A stretch of DNA of 64,000 bases. Source: Aplidium turbinatum (lineage: Eukaryota > Chordata > Ascidiacea > Aplousobranchia > Polyclinidae). Position 1 is the stretch's first letter, and every line of letters begins with the position of its first letter. Made by a program: the position numbers and the translations under genes. The notes below the pieces were generated by a model. That model did no database searches. It had not been told where the DNA came from and was given only the letters and a program-made list of their open reading frames with translations. Shown in pieces: positions 1 through 10,466 of this stretch. Where the stretch lies: positions 25,923,996 through 25,987,995 of the forward strand of contig OU964926.1 in NCBI GenBank assembly GCA_918807975.1, written 5' to 3'.

Positions 1-337
1 CTAATGCCCATCGCCCGATTTGGTGGAGTCTTCTTCATCGTGTGAGCCTCTGCGGCCGAGGGTCTATCCTTTTACTAACCCAAATTCAAGATGTTCCCGG
101 ACTACACTAAAAGGCTACTAAAGAGCAGCCAATCTTTGGTTTCATAATTTTCATAGTTTCTGATTTAGTTGTTTCCTTCACAAACCATTTTTTGAACATG
201 TTTCTCTCCTCTGTTCAGAAAATTCATACAGTACAATACAGCAGAATAAAAAAAAAAGATAAAAAAAGTATGTACAAGCGAAAAGAGAAACATTTTGAAA
301 TGTCATCTAAATATAAGGCAAGAAAAAAACAGGAGAG
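1..337. repeat. Duplicated 3' flank of a KLHL gene
   Basis: Positions 91-337 match 27904-28133 closely, starting at the shared ttcccggactacac motif and running into the 3' end of the next KLHL copy on each side. This is a segmental duplication that includes non-coding flank. Positions 1-90 are not shared with the other copy and are richer in GC; I recognise nothing in them. No coding sequence is seen. Confidence 0.75.
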
Positions 338-1354
338 TCATATGGCAACAATCGAATGATGGATCAGATCGTCATCAGTTTTTCCAACAAAGGTCCATTC
401 ATTCATTTGTGGGTCATAACATTCCATTTCGTTGACTGCAATACTCTTTTCATCATATCCACCAACAACAAATATTCTTCCTTTCAACACACAAGCTGAA
501 AAAGCAACTCGATGAAAATTCATGTCACTGACGTAAGTCCATTGATCAGTTGATGGATCATACTTTTCAACACTTTTTAGTACACTGTCATTACTTTGAC
601 TAGTTTGTCCGCCAAATGCATAAACATATTCATCACAACAAACAGCTGCCAACCATCGTCGTGGAGTTTGCATGGGACTTATAACTTTCCTCTTACTTTC
701 ACCAATTTGCAAACATTCAACAGATGATAAATATTCACCATTGCCATATCCACCAATCGCATACAAACCATCTTTGTACACAACAGCAGCATTTCCGTCT
801 CTGGGTTGTTGCAAGGGGGGTATGTCTTGCCATGAATTGGCAACTGATGAATAGCATTCCCCAGGTTTCTGGCCACCAACAACAACAAGACTTCCATCAA
901 ATACAGTTGTTCCCATAACAGACCTTGCTTTGTTCATTGACTTGACTGTTTTCCATTTCAATTCATGTGCAGATAAAACCATTTGCCTAACTGAAGATGT
1001 TGCTACTTCTTTGTCCTTGTCATGTTGTTTATTTCCACCAACATAATACAGGTGGCCACGCATTACAACAGCACAACCACCAAGTCGTCCATCTGCTAAA
1101 TCAGGGAAGATAAGAGGAGGTTTATCATTGCAATTATAAACTTCAATTACTTTAGAGAGAGTGTTCCTTCCACCTAAGCTCAATATTCTGGTGCTCTTAT
1201 CCGAGCGAAAATATTTGAACACTTTGTTTTGAACTTGAAACACCAACAAAAACAATTCATGATTTCGTGTCACCAAGCCTTCTTTCAAAATAACTTCTTC
1301 AAAAAATGGTGGTGGGAGTTTGTGAAGATCTACCAGTTTGTGAAGATCTCTTGT
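338..1354 (-). pseudogene. KLHL pseudogene, N-terminally truncated
   Basis: This minus-strand copy keeps the end of the BACK domain and the whole six-blade Kelch domain, ending at a TGA at 338-340. The reading frame runs back to about 1354 through VDLHKLPPPFFEE, with a short duplication of the DLHKL block at the break, and then meets a stop. The BTB domain and most of BACK are missing. In their place lies a hAT transposase piece (1641-2226), and the usual KLHL upstream block appears beyond it at 2215-2335, so the N-terminal half was probably replaced or deleted around that insertion. The Kelch part alone is open for about 316 residues, with GG doublets in the blades, so decay after truncation was limited. 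A product without BTB could not recruit Cullin-3. Confidence 0.85.
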
Positions 1355-1640
1355 TTAGAATTGAAATTGTGATGAAATTTGTTGACATTGAATTTGCGTT
1401 GTTTTTTGTGTTCTGCGTGATGTGGCTTGCCTGGCTTCAAAGAGATTTCACAACTGATTGTCGCTTTTTGCTGCGTGCCGGGAGCCATTGTTTCTGGTAA
1501 AAATTTTTTGTGTTGAGTTTCATTTCATTATCGAAATAGCAAGCTAGAAAAATGCCAATGTGTACCACGGAATTCGGATTTAAGTTATCGTTGTTAAAGC
1601 CATTATAAGTTTATACAAAATCAGGTTTTTATCCCAACTC
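1355..1640. other. Spacer, nothing recognised
   Basis: This stretch separates the truncated KLHL copy from the transposase piece. It does not resemble KLHL BTB/BACK sequence or the usual spacer repeats. It may be non-coding sequence of the inserted hAT element, but no terminal inverted repeat was found. Confidence 0.4.
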
Positions 1641-2226
1641 ACTAATTCAATAAATAAATTGAAGTTCTTTCAATGCTATCACGATAAGGAATGGATGCTC
1701 AAAGTATGTTATTTAAACGACATCTTCACCGCAGTGAACGATCTTAACATGTCAATTGTCAATGCAAGGCAGAAATCAAAATATCATCACTCTTTCGGAG
1801 AAATTGTCTGCCTTCAAAGAAAAGCTTCAGCTGTGGAAGAAAAAACTGGAGCGTGGACGAACGGCGGCGTTTCCTTCCATGAACGAGTATCTGGAGGAAT
1901 GGAATCAGATTGCAGTTAGCAGATTTGATGTCATCAAACCCGTTTTATCGGCGCATTTGGAAAACCTTATCACGGAGTTTGATCGCTACATCCCACATAG
2001 AAATCTGGCATCTCAGTTGTGGGTCAGAAATCCGTTACTGGCAAAGGTTGACAACTTATCAGAGGATGTTGCAGGACTGCAGGAAGAGCTTATCGACCTG
2101 CATCACGACCAGTTCCATCGACAGCTTTTATCCACAGCATCGCTTGGAGAGTTCTGGACTTCGGTTAAGAAGGAAAAGCCAGTAATTGGTAACGAAGCAA
2201 TGACTTTTCTGCTCCCAAATTACAAC
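1641..2226 (+). mobile_element. hAT transposase fragment (ZBED5/SCAND3-like)
   Basis: Two overlapping plus-strand frames read as one piece of a hAT-superfamily transposase of the ZBED5/SCAND3 type. The first, from about 1655, gives a CYLNDIFTAVNDLNM-like segment. The second continues SMQGRNQNIITLSEKLSAF and then a charged helical stretch to WVRNPLL and beyond. A short duplication around 1753-1759 (tca attg tca) shifts the frame, so the piece is dead. The zinc-finger N-terminus, the catalytic region and the C-terminal dimerisation part are absent, and no inverted repeats or target duplication are visible. The frame runs out into the KLHL upstream block (residues NYNLAAT are that block read in the sense direction), which marks the right border near 2214. 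The family call rests on motif recall and was not searched. Confidence 0.7.
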
Positions 2227-2335
2227 CTAGCTGCGACGTAAAAGTAATTGAAATGAAACAAAACACACAAACATTTAGTTAGAAAGCAGATGATTTCAAG
2301 TACCATCAATCTTATGAATGAAGCAACAATATGAC
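2215..2335 (-). promoter_or_regulatory. KLHL upstream block, orphaned
   Basis: This is the conserved block found in front of the KLHL start codons in this window. On the minus strand it ends in a pyrimidine-rich ...cgtcgcag acceptor (exon side begins at 2230). Here it has lost its gene: the hAT piece and the truncated KLHL copy at 338-1354 follow it. Confidence 0.7.
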
Positions 2336-2364
2336 TCTCTCCAGGAGCTAACATCAGAATAAAT

Positions 2365-3741
2365 TAACCTAAATGTGGTGAAGCAAGTGAGTTCCTACTT
2401 TTAATAGAAAAACGTTACCATGGCAATAACTCATGATTAAGTAGCTTTTCATTAGAAACTTCAAATAGCCATCAAATGTAAACATGAAATATCAACCGAA
2501 ATAAAGACACTTAAGGCTTAGGTGGCTAAATGGCAATGACACATATATGAATGCTGCATGATACATAACCATCATAAATTATTAGTTGATAAACCAAACG
2601 ATTAATATAGCATGGAGTCATTACAAAATAACTTCAATCAGGATGTTGCACCCTGAGGTGTGGAGAACAAGTATTTTTCTTTCAGTGGAAGCAAATGTTA
2701 AAATCAGAAGCAAAAAATGTAAACAAATCGAAACAGTTAAATACGTCCAAAATGACACAACTAAATAATATTTCTTTGGAAACTCAAACCTGTTGTACCC
2801 AATTAATCTGCTCTCACTCATTACGACCAAACAAAACACATTTCAATCATTTCGTTAGTGATATTTTAACTTGGAAAAAGACTTCATGTTTCCAAATGCT
2901 TTAAATAGTATTTTCAAATAATGCTGAAAACTTACTGATGACATGAATTACAAGCTATCATCAGCAATGAAACACAAGTGAAATTAGAGTTAAAAAATAT
3001 ATTTGGATTCCAACCAAATACGGAAGGAAGCAAATTGATGAAAAATTTAAATGGCAACAATCGAATGATTATATAGTTCATCATCAGTTTTTCCAATAAT
3101 GCTCCATTGATTAATTTGTAAATGTGGTGAAGCAAATTTCCTACTTTTAATAGAAACGTCACCATGGCAATAACTCAAAAAACTTTTCATTAGAAACTTC
3201 AAATAGCCATCAAATATAACCATGAAAGATTATATATCAATCAAAATAAGGTTTAAGCTATGACGTATATGAAATAATGAATGCTGCATGACACATAACC
3301 ATCATAAATTATTAGTTCATAAACCAAACGATTAATATAGAGTCATTACAAAACAACTTCAATTAAGATGTTGCAAGCACCCTAAGGTGTGGAGAACAAG
3401 TCTATTTCTTTCAGTGGAAGCACGTGTTAAAATCGGAAGCAAGAAATGTAAAAGAAATCGAAAAAATTAGTTACGTCTAAAATTACACAACTAAATAATA
3501 TTGCTTTGGAAACTCAAACCTTTTGTACCCAATTAATCTGCTCTCACTCATTACAACCAAACATAACACATTTCAATCATTTCATTAGTGATATTTTAAC
3601 TTGGAGAAAGACTTCAGGTTTCAAAACTTACTGGTGACAGGAATTACAAGCTATCATCAGCAACAACACACAAGTGAAATTAGAGTAAAAAATATATTTG
3701 GATTCCAACCAAATACGGAAGGAGGCGAATTGATGAAAAAA
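2365..3741. repeat. Tandem duplication of a KLHL 3' end and flank
   Basis: Two consecutive units, about 2365-3119 and 3120-3783, share the same order of sequence: a block beginning aatgtggtgaagcaa, a block around ggaaactcaaacc, then KLHL 3' flank. Unit 1 ends in the last 20 or so codons of a KLHL gene on the minus strand (about 3050-3119, residues ending ELYNHSIVAI then stop), while unit 2 runs into the complete gene at 3742-5424. A third partial copy of the first block is at about 19605-19830. No intact gene is present. Confidence 0.75.
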
Positions 3742-5424
3742 TTAAATGGCAACAATCGAATGATTAAATAGTTTGCCATCAGTTTTTCCAACAATGCTCC
3801 ATTCATTAATTTGTGGATCATAACATTCTATTTCTTTCACTGCAAAACTATTTTCATCAAGTCCACCAACAACAAATATTTTTCCTTGCAGTACACAAGC
3901 TGAAAAAGCAGCTCGATGAAATTTCATGTCACTAACGTAAGTCCATTGATCAGTTGATGGATCATACTTTTCAACACTTGTTAGTGTGGTATCGTCACTT
4001 TCTCCAACTTGCCCACCAATTGCGTAAACAAACTCATTACAGTAAACAGCTGCCAACCATCGTCGTGGAGTTTGCATGGGACTTACAACTTTCCATTTTC
4101 CTTCACCGCTTTGCAAACATTCAACAGATGATAAATATTCGTCATTGTCATATCCCCCAATTGCATACAAACCACTTTTGCAAGCAACAAGTGCATTTGC
4201 AGATCTGGTTTGTTGCAACGAAGGTATGTTTTGCCATGAATTGGAAACTGAGGAATAGCATTCCCCGGGAGTTTGGTTTCCGACAACAACTAAGTTTCCA
4301 TCAAATACAGCTGCTCCCATAACACTTCTATGCTTATTCATTGACTGCACTGCTTTCCATTTCAATTGCTGTTCAGATAAATTCATTCGCCAAACTGAAT
4401 ATCTTTCAACGATTGGATCCTTTTTGTTGTGTTTTCTTCCACCAACATAATACAGATGGCCACGCATTACAACAGCACAACCACAATCTCGACCATCTGG
4501 TAAATCAGGCAAGGCAAGTGGTGGTTCATCATTACAATTATACACTTCATTTACTTTAGACAATGTCTCAGTTCCACCTAAGCTCAATATTCTGGTGTTC
4601 TTGTCTGATTGCATCAAATTCTTGAAAACTTTGTTTTGTGCTTGAAACATCAACTGACATGAACCAGGGTTTTGCATCACCAAATTTTCTTTTGAAATAA
4701 CTTCTTCAAAATATGGTGGTGGAAGTTTGTGAAGATCTACAAGTTTCAAAAGCTCAGGAAACTCATTGGCACGATTTCCTTCATCATGTTTGATCCATCC
4801 CAATATGGCAGTGAATACTGAAGCTTCATTGACAATGGATCGATTTTGTTTTGAAATGCAATTTTTCAGTTCCTTTTCAGTAAAATTTTTGAACTCAATT
4901 GTACTTGATGCTGCATCAAAATTTCTAGCAATAATTTCAACAGTTTCAGTTTTCAGTGAATTGTTTTGAAAATGTTCTGCTATACCAAGAACAATAAAAC
5001 AGTTGTTTGGACTAAGAGCTTCACTCACAAAATCAAAGCAAAACTGCTTCACATCATCAATTTGTAAGTAATTGGATGCTGCAATCAAATCACAAACATT
5101 CTCGCTGTTGATATCAATGTCTCCAGTGTAAATAAATTCAATCAGACTGTTCATTGAATTTCCATCTACACAGTTGATTTCAATGGAACTCTGATATTTT
5201 TCTTTCATCTCAATTTTGAACATTTTTTCAAAGAAAGATGAAAAGCAAGACAAGACCATCCTGTTTGCAGGAAAACGATCATTTCCTGCGCATATTTCAA
5301 CATTATTAAACGATCCTGAATGTCTGTTCTGATTCGCATATTCCAGCAAATTGGATTCATTTGTTCTCTTCCTGGATACTTGCTCTAGATCAGTTCTACC
5401 AACAAGTGAAAAGGACATTTTCAT
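3742..5424 (-). CDS. BTB-BACK-Kelch protein (KLHL type), intact
   Basis: This is a single-exon gene of 560 codons. By family it is a Cullin-3 ubiquitin-ligase substrate adaptor. Rough layout: leader 1-35, BTB 36-137, BACK 138-250, six Kelch blades about 276-555 with GG doublets near 283, 328, 423, 470 and 520 (the third blade has VVVGNQ instead of GG). The Cul3-contact phi-x-E motif is visible as M-K-E near residue 74. Two in-frame ATGs exist (5424 and 5418); the second, followed by SFSLVGRTDLEQ, is the start shared by most copies, so the true start may be two codons shorter. The blade-2 loop after YYVGG is RKHNKKDPIVERY (13 residues). The upstream block with a splice acceptor is at 5445-5562. 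The substrate is unknown. The length is normal for KLHL proteins, and I see no break. Confidence 0.93.
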   Translation of the reverse strand: MKMSFSLVGRTDLEQVSRKRTNESNLLEYANQNRHSGSFNNVEICAGNDRFPANRMVLSCFSSFFEKMFKIEMKEKYQSSIEINCVDGNSMNSLIEFIYTGDIDINSENVCDLIAASNYLQIDDVKQFCFDFVSEALSPNNCFIVLGIAEHFQNNSLKTETVEIIARNFDAASSTIEFKNFTEKELKNCISKQNRSIVNEASVFTAILGWIKHDEGNRANEFPELLKLVDLHKLPPPYFEEVISKENLVMQNPGSCQLMFQAQNKVFKNLMQSDKNTRILSLGGTETLSKVNEVYNCNDEPPLALPDLPDGRDCGCAVVMRGHLYYVGGRKHNKKDPIVERYSVWRMNLSEQQLKWKAVQSMNKHRSVMGAAVFDGNLVVVGNQTPGECYSSVSNSWQNIPSLQQTRSANALVACKSGLYAIGGYDNDEYLSSVECLQSGEGKWKVVSPMQTPRRWLAAVYCNEFVYAIGGQVGESDDTTLTSVEKYDPSTDQWTYVSDMKFHRAAFSACVLQGKIFVVGGLDENSFAVKEIECYDPQINEWSIVGKTDGKLFNHSIVAI

Positions 5425-5444
5425 AAATCAATTACCTTTTGCTT

Positions 5445-5562
5445 AAAATTGCTTAAAATTCTGAATGGCAATTACAACCTAGCTGCAACATAAAATTAAC
5501 AAGATATAAAATAAAACATGCAAACATTTAATCAGAAAGCAGATGATTTTAAGTAGCATCAA
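5445..5562 (-). promoter_or_regulatory. KLHL upstream block with acceptor-like site
   Basis: In the direction of transcription this block holds a conserved stretch around aaatcatctgctttctgatt, then an AT/pyrimidine stretch ending ttttatgttgcag, with the exon side beginning at 5482. The start codon follows about 60 bases later. The same arrangement stands before 14 copies in the window. It can be read as a 5'UTR intron end or a trans-splice acceptor. Confidence 0.65.
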
Positions 5563-7050
5563 CAATAATTTAAATCTTCTTCTTGCGTATGAGGTGGAAG
5601 AAGTCACGTTATTTCATCTGTTATTAATAATTTAAATAAAGCAACAGAATGAATAAAAAAAAACAATCAAAAAAACATAGGAAACACTATTCAATCTTTC
5701 ATTCTCTAATACTATAAACGTAGCTGTTCTATTATAATAACCAGACATTTCACTTACTGAAGTTTTAATGAACTTAAAAGTATGATATCTAAATACACAA
5801 CATAAATGCATAAGTAAACAGAAAAGAAGATATTTTTCATTACTCTCACAACATCATTACTCTAACAACAGCTAACAAACTCAAGATTGCAACGAGTTGA
5901 AAACACAAAACACCACGACCGCGAATCAGAAGAGCGCAATTTCATTACAGTAGCCATGTGAAATAGAAATTTGTTTGGTGTCAATGAATGCCCAGAAAAG
6001 ATCTTACAATAACGTTTCAAAATTTTTCCACAACAACTGACTACTGTCAGAAAAGCACTAAGGGCACTTAAAAATATTCTTGGGTAATTTCTAGTTTATG
6101 ATGATGTCAAACATTTTTATGACAACTCCTGAAATGGTACCACATATTGAGTTATTGACAGAACCAAATGCTACAAAAGTTCAAAAGCGCGAAAAGAGTT
6201 GTAAATATTATATGAAAACAACATAATACTATTTTTCTGCAAATTGCAACAATATGTCTCACTGCTCAACATAGACACAATCACAGCCGAAATGGTACGA
6301 TGCAGTGTAGCCGGTTCGGAGATATCGTTATTCGGTGAAGGCTATTTTCGGAGACTTATTTTCTATATTTTTCTTATTTCTTATTTTATTTTCTTATTTT
6401 AGGCTTATTTTCTTCCAGTGGTAATTTTGTAAAAAAAGAATAAACAAAATTTTAGAGAAGTTGGATAAGGTCTACTTCGGGTAAGGTGAAAGAATCATTT
6501 CAGTCTTACAAACACATTCGCCGTATACAAATTGTAACAAAGTTTGTTGTATTACAAACAACACAACCAAACAATGTTGGATTGGAAAATTAAACATTAG
6601 GTTTACAGAACTTCACAAATTTCCATCAATCATTTGTGGCATTGCAACTCGTATAGAAAGACCTTAGATTTAAAACTGCTTGAAATAGTATTTTCAAATC
6701 ATGATGCAAACTTATTGATAACCAGAATAACAATCTGTCAGCAAGACAGCAACTAGAATACTAGATACAAATGAAGTTGAAGTGAAAACAAGAAAAACTT
6801 TTGGATTCCAACAAAGTATGGAAAAAAACGATGAAAAAACGAAAAAGAATGAAAACTAAGCGGGTTGTTAATTACGTTTGTTATACTTAAAGCTTTAAAA
6901 ACTGATAACATCACAAAGCGTCTTCTTACTTCACACTGGATCATTGTTTTTGCGATGCAAGTGAGCGAGGAATTTCATAACATTAGCTTGAAAACAATCT
7001 TCATTCGTAATGGACAGTAAATAAACAACATATTATAGAAAGGCACTAGA
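5563..7050. other. Spacer with decayed repeats
   Basis: No gene is seen. About 6285-6362 resembles the TTCGG-motif inverted-repeat family best seen at 40622-40881 (attcggtgaagg, ttttcggaga). About 6690-6810 resembles KLHL 3' flank (tttggattccaac...). About 6845-7035 belongs to a spacer repeat also found at 31220-31400, 31735-31850 and 61810-61980. Confidence 0.55.
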
Positions 7051-7268
7051 TCTAAAGGTGGATGGGAAGAGGAAACGCGGTCGTCCAAGAAGAACGTGGA
7101 AACAACAAGTGAAGGATGAGTTTAAAAAAAGTCGGACTGAAGGAGGAAGATGCAAGGGACAGGGTGAAATGGAGAAGGGATTAAGACAATTGCTGCGCGG
7201 AAACAATCGGCCACCCCCACTAGTGGGGAACAAACCGACGATGGATTATGATGATGATGATGATGATT
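7051..7268 (+). mobile_element. LINE 3' end fragment
   Basis: The plus strand encodes the last part of a non-LTR reverse-transcriptase ORF: DGKRKRGRPRRTWKQQVKDE, then a piece matching ..GLREEDARDR.. logic, and a 3' end with cggccacccccactagtgggg and an (ATG)n tail. It is strongly 5'-truncated. The spacer repeat that flanks it at about 61985-62010 lacks this insert, and actag-like sequence occurs on both sides, suggesting a short target duplication. The 62674-63264 copy has a similar 3' layout but a (CTA)n tail, so both probably belong to related lineages. Confidence 0.75.
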
Positions 7269-8030
7269 ATAATATTACTAGTTCACACCAAAACAAAGGA
7301 AATCTGTAAAAATCGATACTTTATATTCTGCAGTAAGGCGGTGTGAAAATCAAAAAATTTAAAAAAATCAAAAATCGAATTATCACACAGGGTGGCTATT
7401 GCTATATAGAGTATTTCTGTAAACTTTCACACAAAAATATTCAGTAACCTTAAACATGTAGTCAATTTTGTCCTTGGCATTTGTTGCCAGTACAGAGTTG
7501 CCAGGTACAAAATTTTTTAAGAAACAAAATTTGTTTATTTTTTTTGAATTGTAAAAATTTCCAACTTTAACAACTACAATAACATATGACTTGATTGCTA
7601 GTTGCCCTTTTAGGTAAAGTCTGGCGGTGTACGGTGAGATATTAAACAATCACCTGGCAACCCTATTTTTGCTTGGTCAGCAAAAACTGATGATATTAAA
7701 CCTTTTTTTCACTTCTATGGCAAGAGGAGGAATGCACTGTGCATAAGATGACACTTTGGTTTTGTTGTAGTAATAAGAATTACATAATCACACAACGCAC
7801 TGCATTAATATTCGATTGTTTTCGCCGATTTACATTTGTTTTTTGACAGACATAATAACTGCAACTCAACCAATGGTAGCTTACACATCAACCAACCAGC
7901 TTTATATGTGTCTGTAAAACGTGCAACGAATGAAGAATAAAGACAATGAACAAGAAACAGTGCTGAATATCAAAACATTATACCGCAGCCAATGAAAGAA
8001 AGTCATATTTCGTGTCTGCTTTCGGCAAGA
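7269..8030. other. Spacer, shared repeat and unassigned sequence
   Basis: The first part resumes the spacer repeat (tagttcacaccaaaacaa). About 7330-7970 is AT-rich with no recognised gene. From 7978 to 8038 lies the C-terminal end of the minus-strand ORF relic that continues at 10467 beyond the hAT insertion. Confidence 0.5.
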
Positions 8031-8146
8031 CCCTACGCCAGGGATGGCGAACCTTTTTTAGTGCATGGGTCACAAAAGAGACCTTAATCCTTGAAAAAGA
8101 AAAAGTGGGTCATACATTTAATTACATGTTAATGCGAAACTACATG

Positions 8147-9345
8147 TTAATGCGAAACTTGCAGCTGCATCTTCTCTGCAAGTCTTATTATCCTTGGTTG
8201 GTAATCCGTAGTTTTTAGCTTCACACATGCAGCACTCATATCTGAGCTGAGACGATTCCGTGTGCTTGATTGAATAAAATTCATGTGCGAAAATGAAGAT
8301 TCGCACGAATATGAAGAACCAAACAACGTTAACAGAGCTACCGCAAATCTTTTCATAGTTTCAAACGAATTTGGCAGGGAGTTCCACTCTGTAAGAATTA
8401 TATTTTCAACATGGTTTTCAACAGCAGGAAAGTCACAACCATCCATATCCGTTTTCATTTCAATTTTTTGTAGGAGATGATTTAAGTCTACAAATTTTGT
8501 TTTCCAAACTGCACTTTCTTGAAAGTCTATCATTTCCATTTCCAAGTTGTAAAGACGAAGCCATTCGAAGTTTGACAATTCAAGATTTTCAAATTGAATT
8601 GCATGCGGGAAAAGAATGAACTGCAATGTAGTATCTAGCTTTCGGAATTGGGTAAACCTTTCTGACATTACATTTTTGGCCTCTTTCGTCAGTAAAACAT
8701 ACTTGTTGAGTGCAGTTTGCTTTTGTTCATAAGTTAAATTGGTGCTGGTAAAGTGCTTCAACAAATGAGGAAAATATTTCAGCTGACCTTTTGTTCAAGG
8801 TCTACAGAAAAAATAGCGAGTTTCTTCTCAAATGCTTTAATGTGCCCAAACATGGATAATACAATATTTCCACAGCCTTGCAATTTAGTATTTAACTTAC
8901 TGTAATGCATTGTGAAATCAGCGAAAAAATGTAAATCATTCAACCACGTACTTTCGCTTAACTCTGGATATGTTTGATTTTTTTCAGCTAAAAAAAAGTT
9001 GTAGGCTACTTCTTCCAACAATTCAACAAATCGCTGTAAAACATTACCACAACTTAACCACCTTACACTGTTGTACATGAGTAAGCCATTAAATTTACTG
9101 TCACACGCGTTCAATAAATTTGCAAACTGCTGGCGTTTATTAAGAGCATGAGATGCAATATAGTTGACTATTTTTGTTACCACACTTACAACTTTTTGAA
9201 GAGACTTGATTGATTTGGCGCAAAGGGCTTCCTGATGTATTATGCAGTGAAATTGAACAAAGCTGCGCTTTAACTCCCGTTTTAGTAATTGAATAAATCC
9301 AACATGTTTCCCAATCATGCTGGGCGCTCCATCAGTCGTTACAGA
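8147..9345 (-). pseudogene. hAT transposase relic (GTF2IRD2/ZBED5-like)
   Basis: This minus-strand relic has two open pieces, about 8779-9345 and 8147-8764. The first reads TTDGAPSMIGKHVGFIQLL, FHCIIHQEALCAK and NSVRWLSCGNVLQRFVELL, which are landmarks of hAT transposases of this type. The second ends with the hAT C-terminal (dimerisation) signature FGSSYSCESSFSHMNFI followed by STRNRLSSD. A single frameshift near 8778 separates the pieces. Everything before TTDGAPSM, including the BED finger, is gone. It lies inside a hAT element with perfect ends and is of no use to the host as it stands. Confidence 0.85.
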
Positions 9346-9556
9346 TATAACGCACTACTACGGCTTTAGTTGTGTCAGACTGCTATATGGCAATTCGGTA
9401 TGGTACTAGATTAAAATAGAGTGGGGCCTTATTACAAATATTTAGTGAAACGTTTATTCTTTGCTGAAATATTTGTTTAAATTTCATTATTTTAAAAAAG
9501 ACAAGTGGGTCACTGAAAATCTGTGATGGGTCACTTCGTGACCCGCGGGTCAGTGG

Positions 9557-10445
9557 CAGGGTTGAGAAAAACCCGGGTTTTTTTAAAAAAGCCCAACCCG
9601 CCCGTTTTTTTTTTTTAAAAACCAGGGTTTTTTGGGGTTTTATTGAGTTTTTTTAAAAAAGATGCAAAAAATGGTAGATTCATGCTTATTTCACCTCAAA
9701 ACTACTTTTTACGAGTGAAGTGCCTTTCACTCACAGTACATGCTTGCATAACTCAATAAAATAATGCACTAGGGCTGTTGTTGCTTGAATGTTGCATCAT
9801 CCATTAGTTTCAAGATCAAGTTGGATGTTGCATCATCCACTGATTTCTATACCAAGTTGATGCTACTGTGGTAGAAATCACATTATTGCATCATTTGTTT
9901 AGATTTGAAGGCAAGGAGCATTTATGCCATCATGTTTAAATATTTTTTATCATTTATATATATATTATACATAGTAATGGATGAGCAATTGAGCGATTGC
10001 GTGGCCAATTAGGCAAATGCTCTGAAACAGCCATGCGTTAGAATCCAGAATCTGTAATTGGTAAATAGCCTCCTAAATTGCATTTCACATCATATATGCA
10101 GACTACAGTAGAGTAGTACTTTCACCAATTTAACTATAAGGCCTTCTTGCATAAATGAGTTTTAGTGTAGTATACACGAAGTGACATTACTTGATTTTTG
10201 TGCACTGTGCAATATCCACTGCGTTTTCAGTTTATTCTTGGAAATTACTTCACAATCACATCCTTAAGTCCTAATTTAAAGTTTGTTGTAAGTGCTTTGT
10301 AGTGTTTTTGTAAATTTTTTTAATTTTCCAATAAAAACTGGACAAATATGATGCTCTGGGTTTTTTTATGGTTTCTTTTTAAGTGGGTTTTATTAAAAAA
10401 ACCCACCCGGTTTTTTTTGGGTCGGGTAAAATACCAACAACCCTG
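9557..10445. mobile_element. Non-autonomous hAT-type element nested in the hAT
   Basis: This 889-bp insert begins cagggttg and ends caaccctg, and is flanked on both sides by gtcagtgg (9549-9556 and 10446-10453). The ends continue as imperfect repeats rich in aaaacccgggtttt and its complement. It has no recognisable coding capacity. Removing it restores the end of the outer hAT, so it inserted later than the outer element. Confidence 0.9.
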
Positions 10446-10466
10446 GTCAGTGGTTCGCCATCCCTG

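Larger units (their letters stand above)
8039..10466. mobile_element. hAT transposon with both ends, carrying a nested element
   Basis: Both ends are present: cagggatggcgaacc at 8039-8053 and its exact reverse complement at 10452-10466. The 8-bp sequence ccctacgc lies directly outside both ends (8031-8038 and 10467-10474), the target duplication typical of hAT elements. The body holds a broken minus-strand hAT transposase (8147-9345) and a second hAT-type insertion (9557-10445). Without the nested insert the element would be about 1.5 kb, shorter than an autonomous hAT, and the N-terminal half of the transposase is missing. It is therefore a deletion derivative. Its target was the coding sequence of another repeated ORF. 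Confidence 0.93.

Noticed and set aside
1306-1500. Plus-strand frame overlapping the truncated KLHL copy
   Set aside because: The first third is the complement of BACK codons and the remainder has no recognisable features.
3954-4322. Plus-strand frame of 122 codons inside the open KLHL gene
   Set aside because: It lies wholly opposite the Kelch domain and recurs opposite other KLHL copies (for example 12261-12773). It is the antisense shadow of a low-complexity-biased coding sequence.
7238-7268. (ATG)n microsatellite as an independent repeat
   Set aside because: It is the 3' tail of the LINE fragment at 7051-7268.
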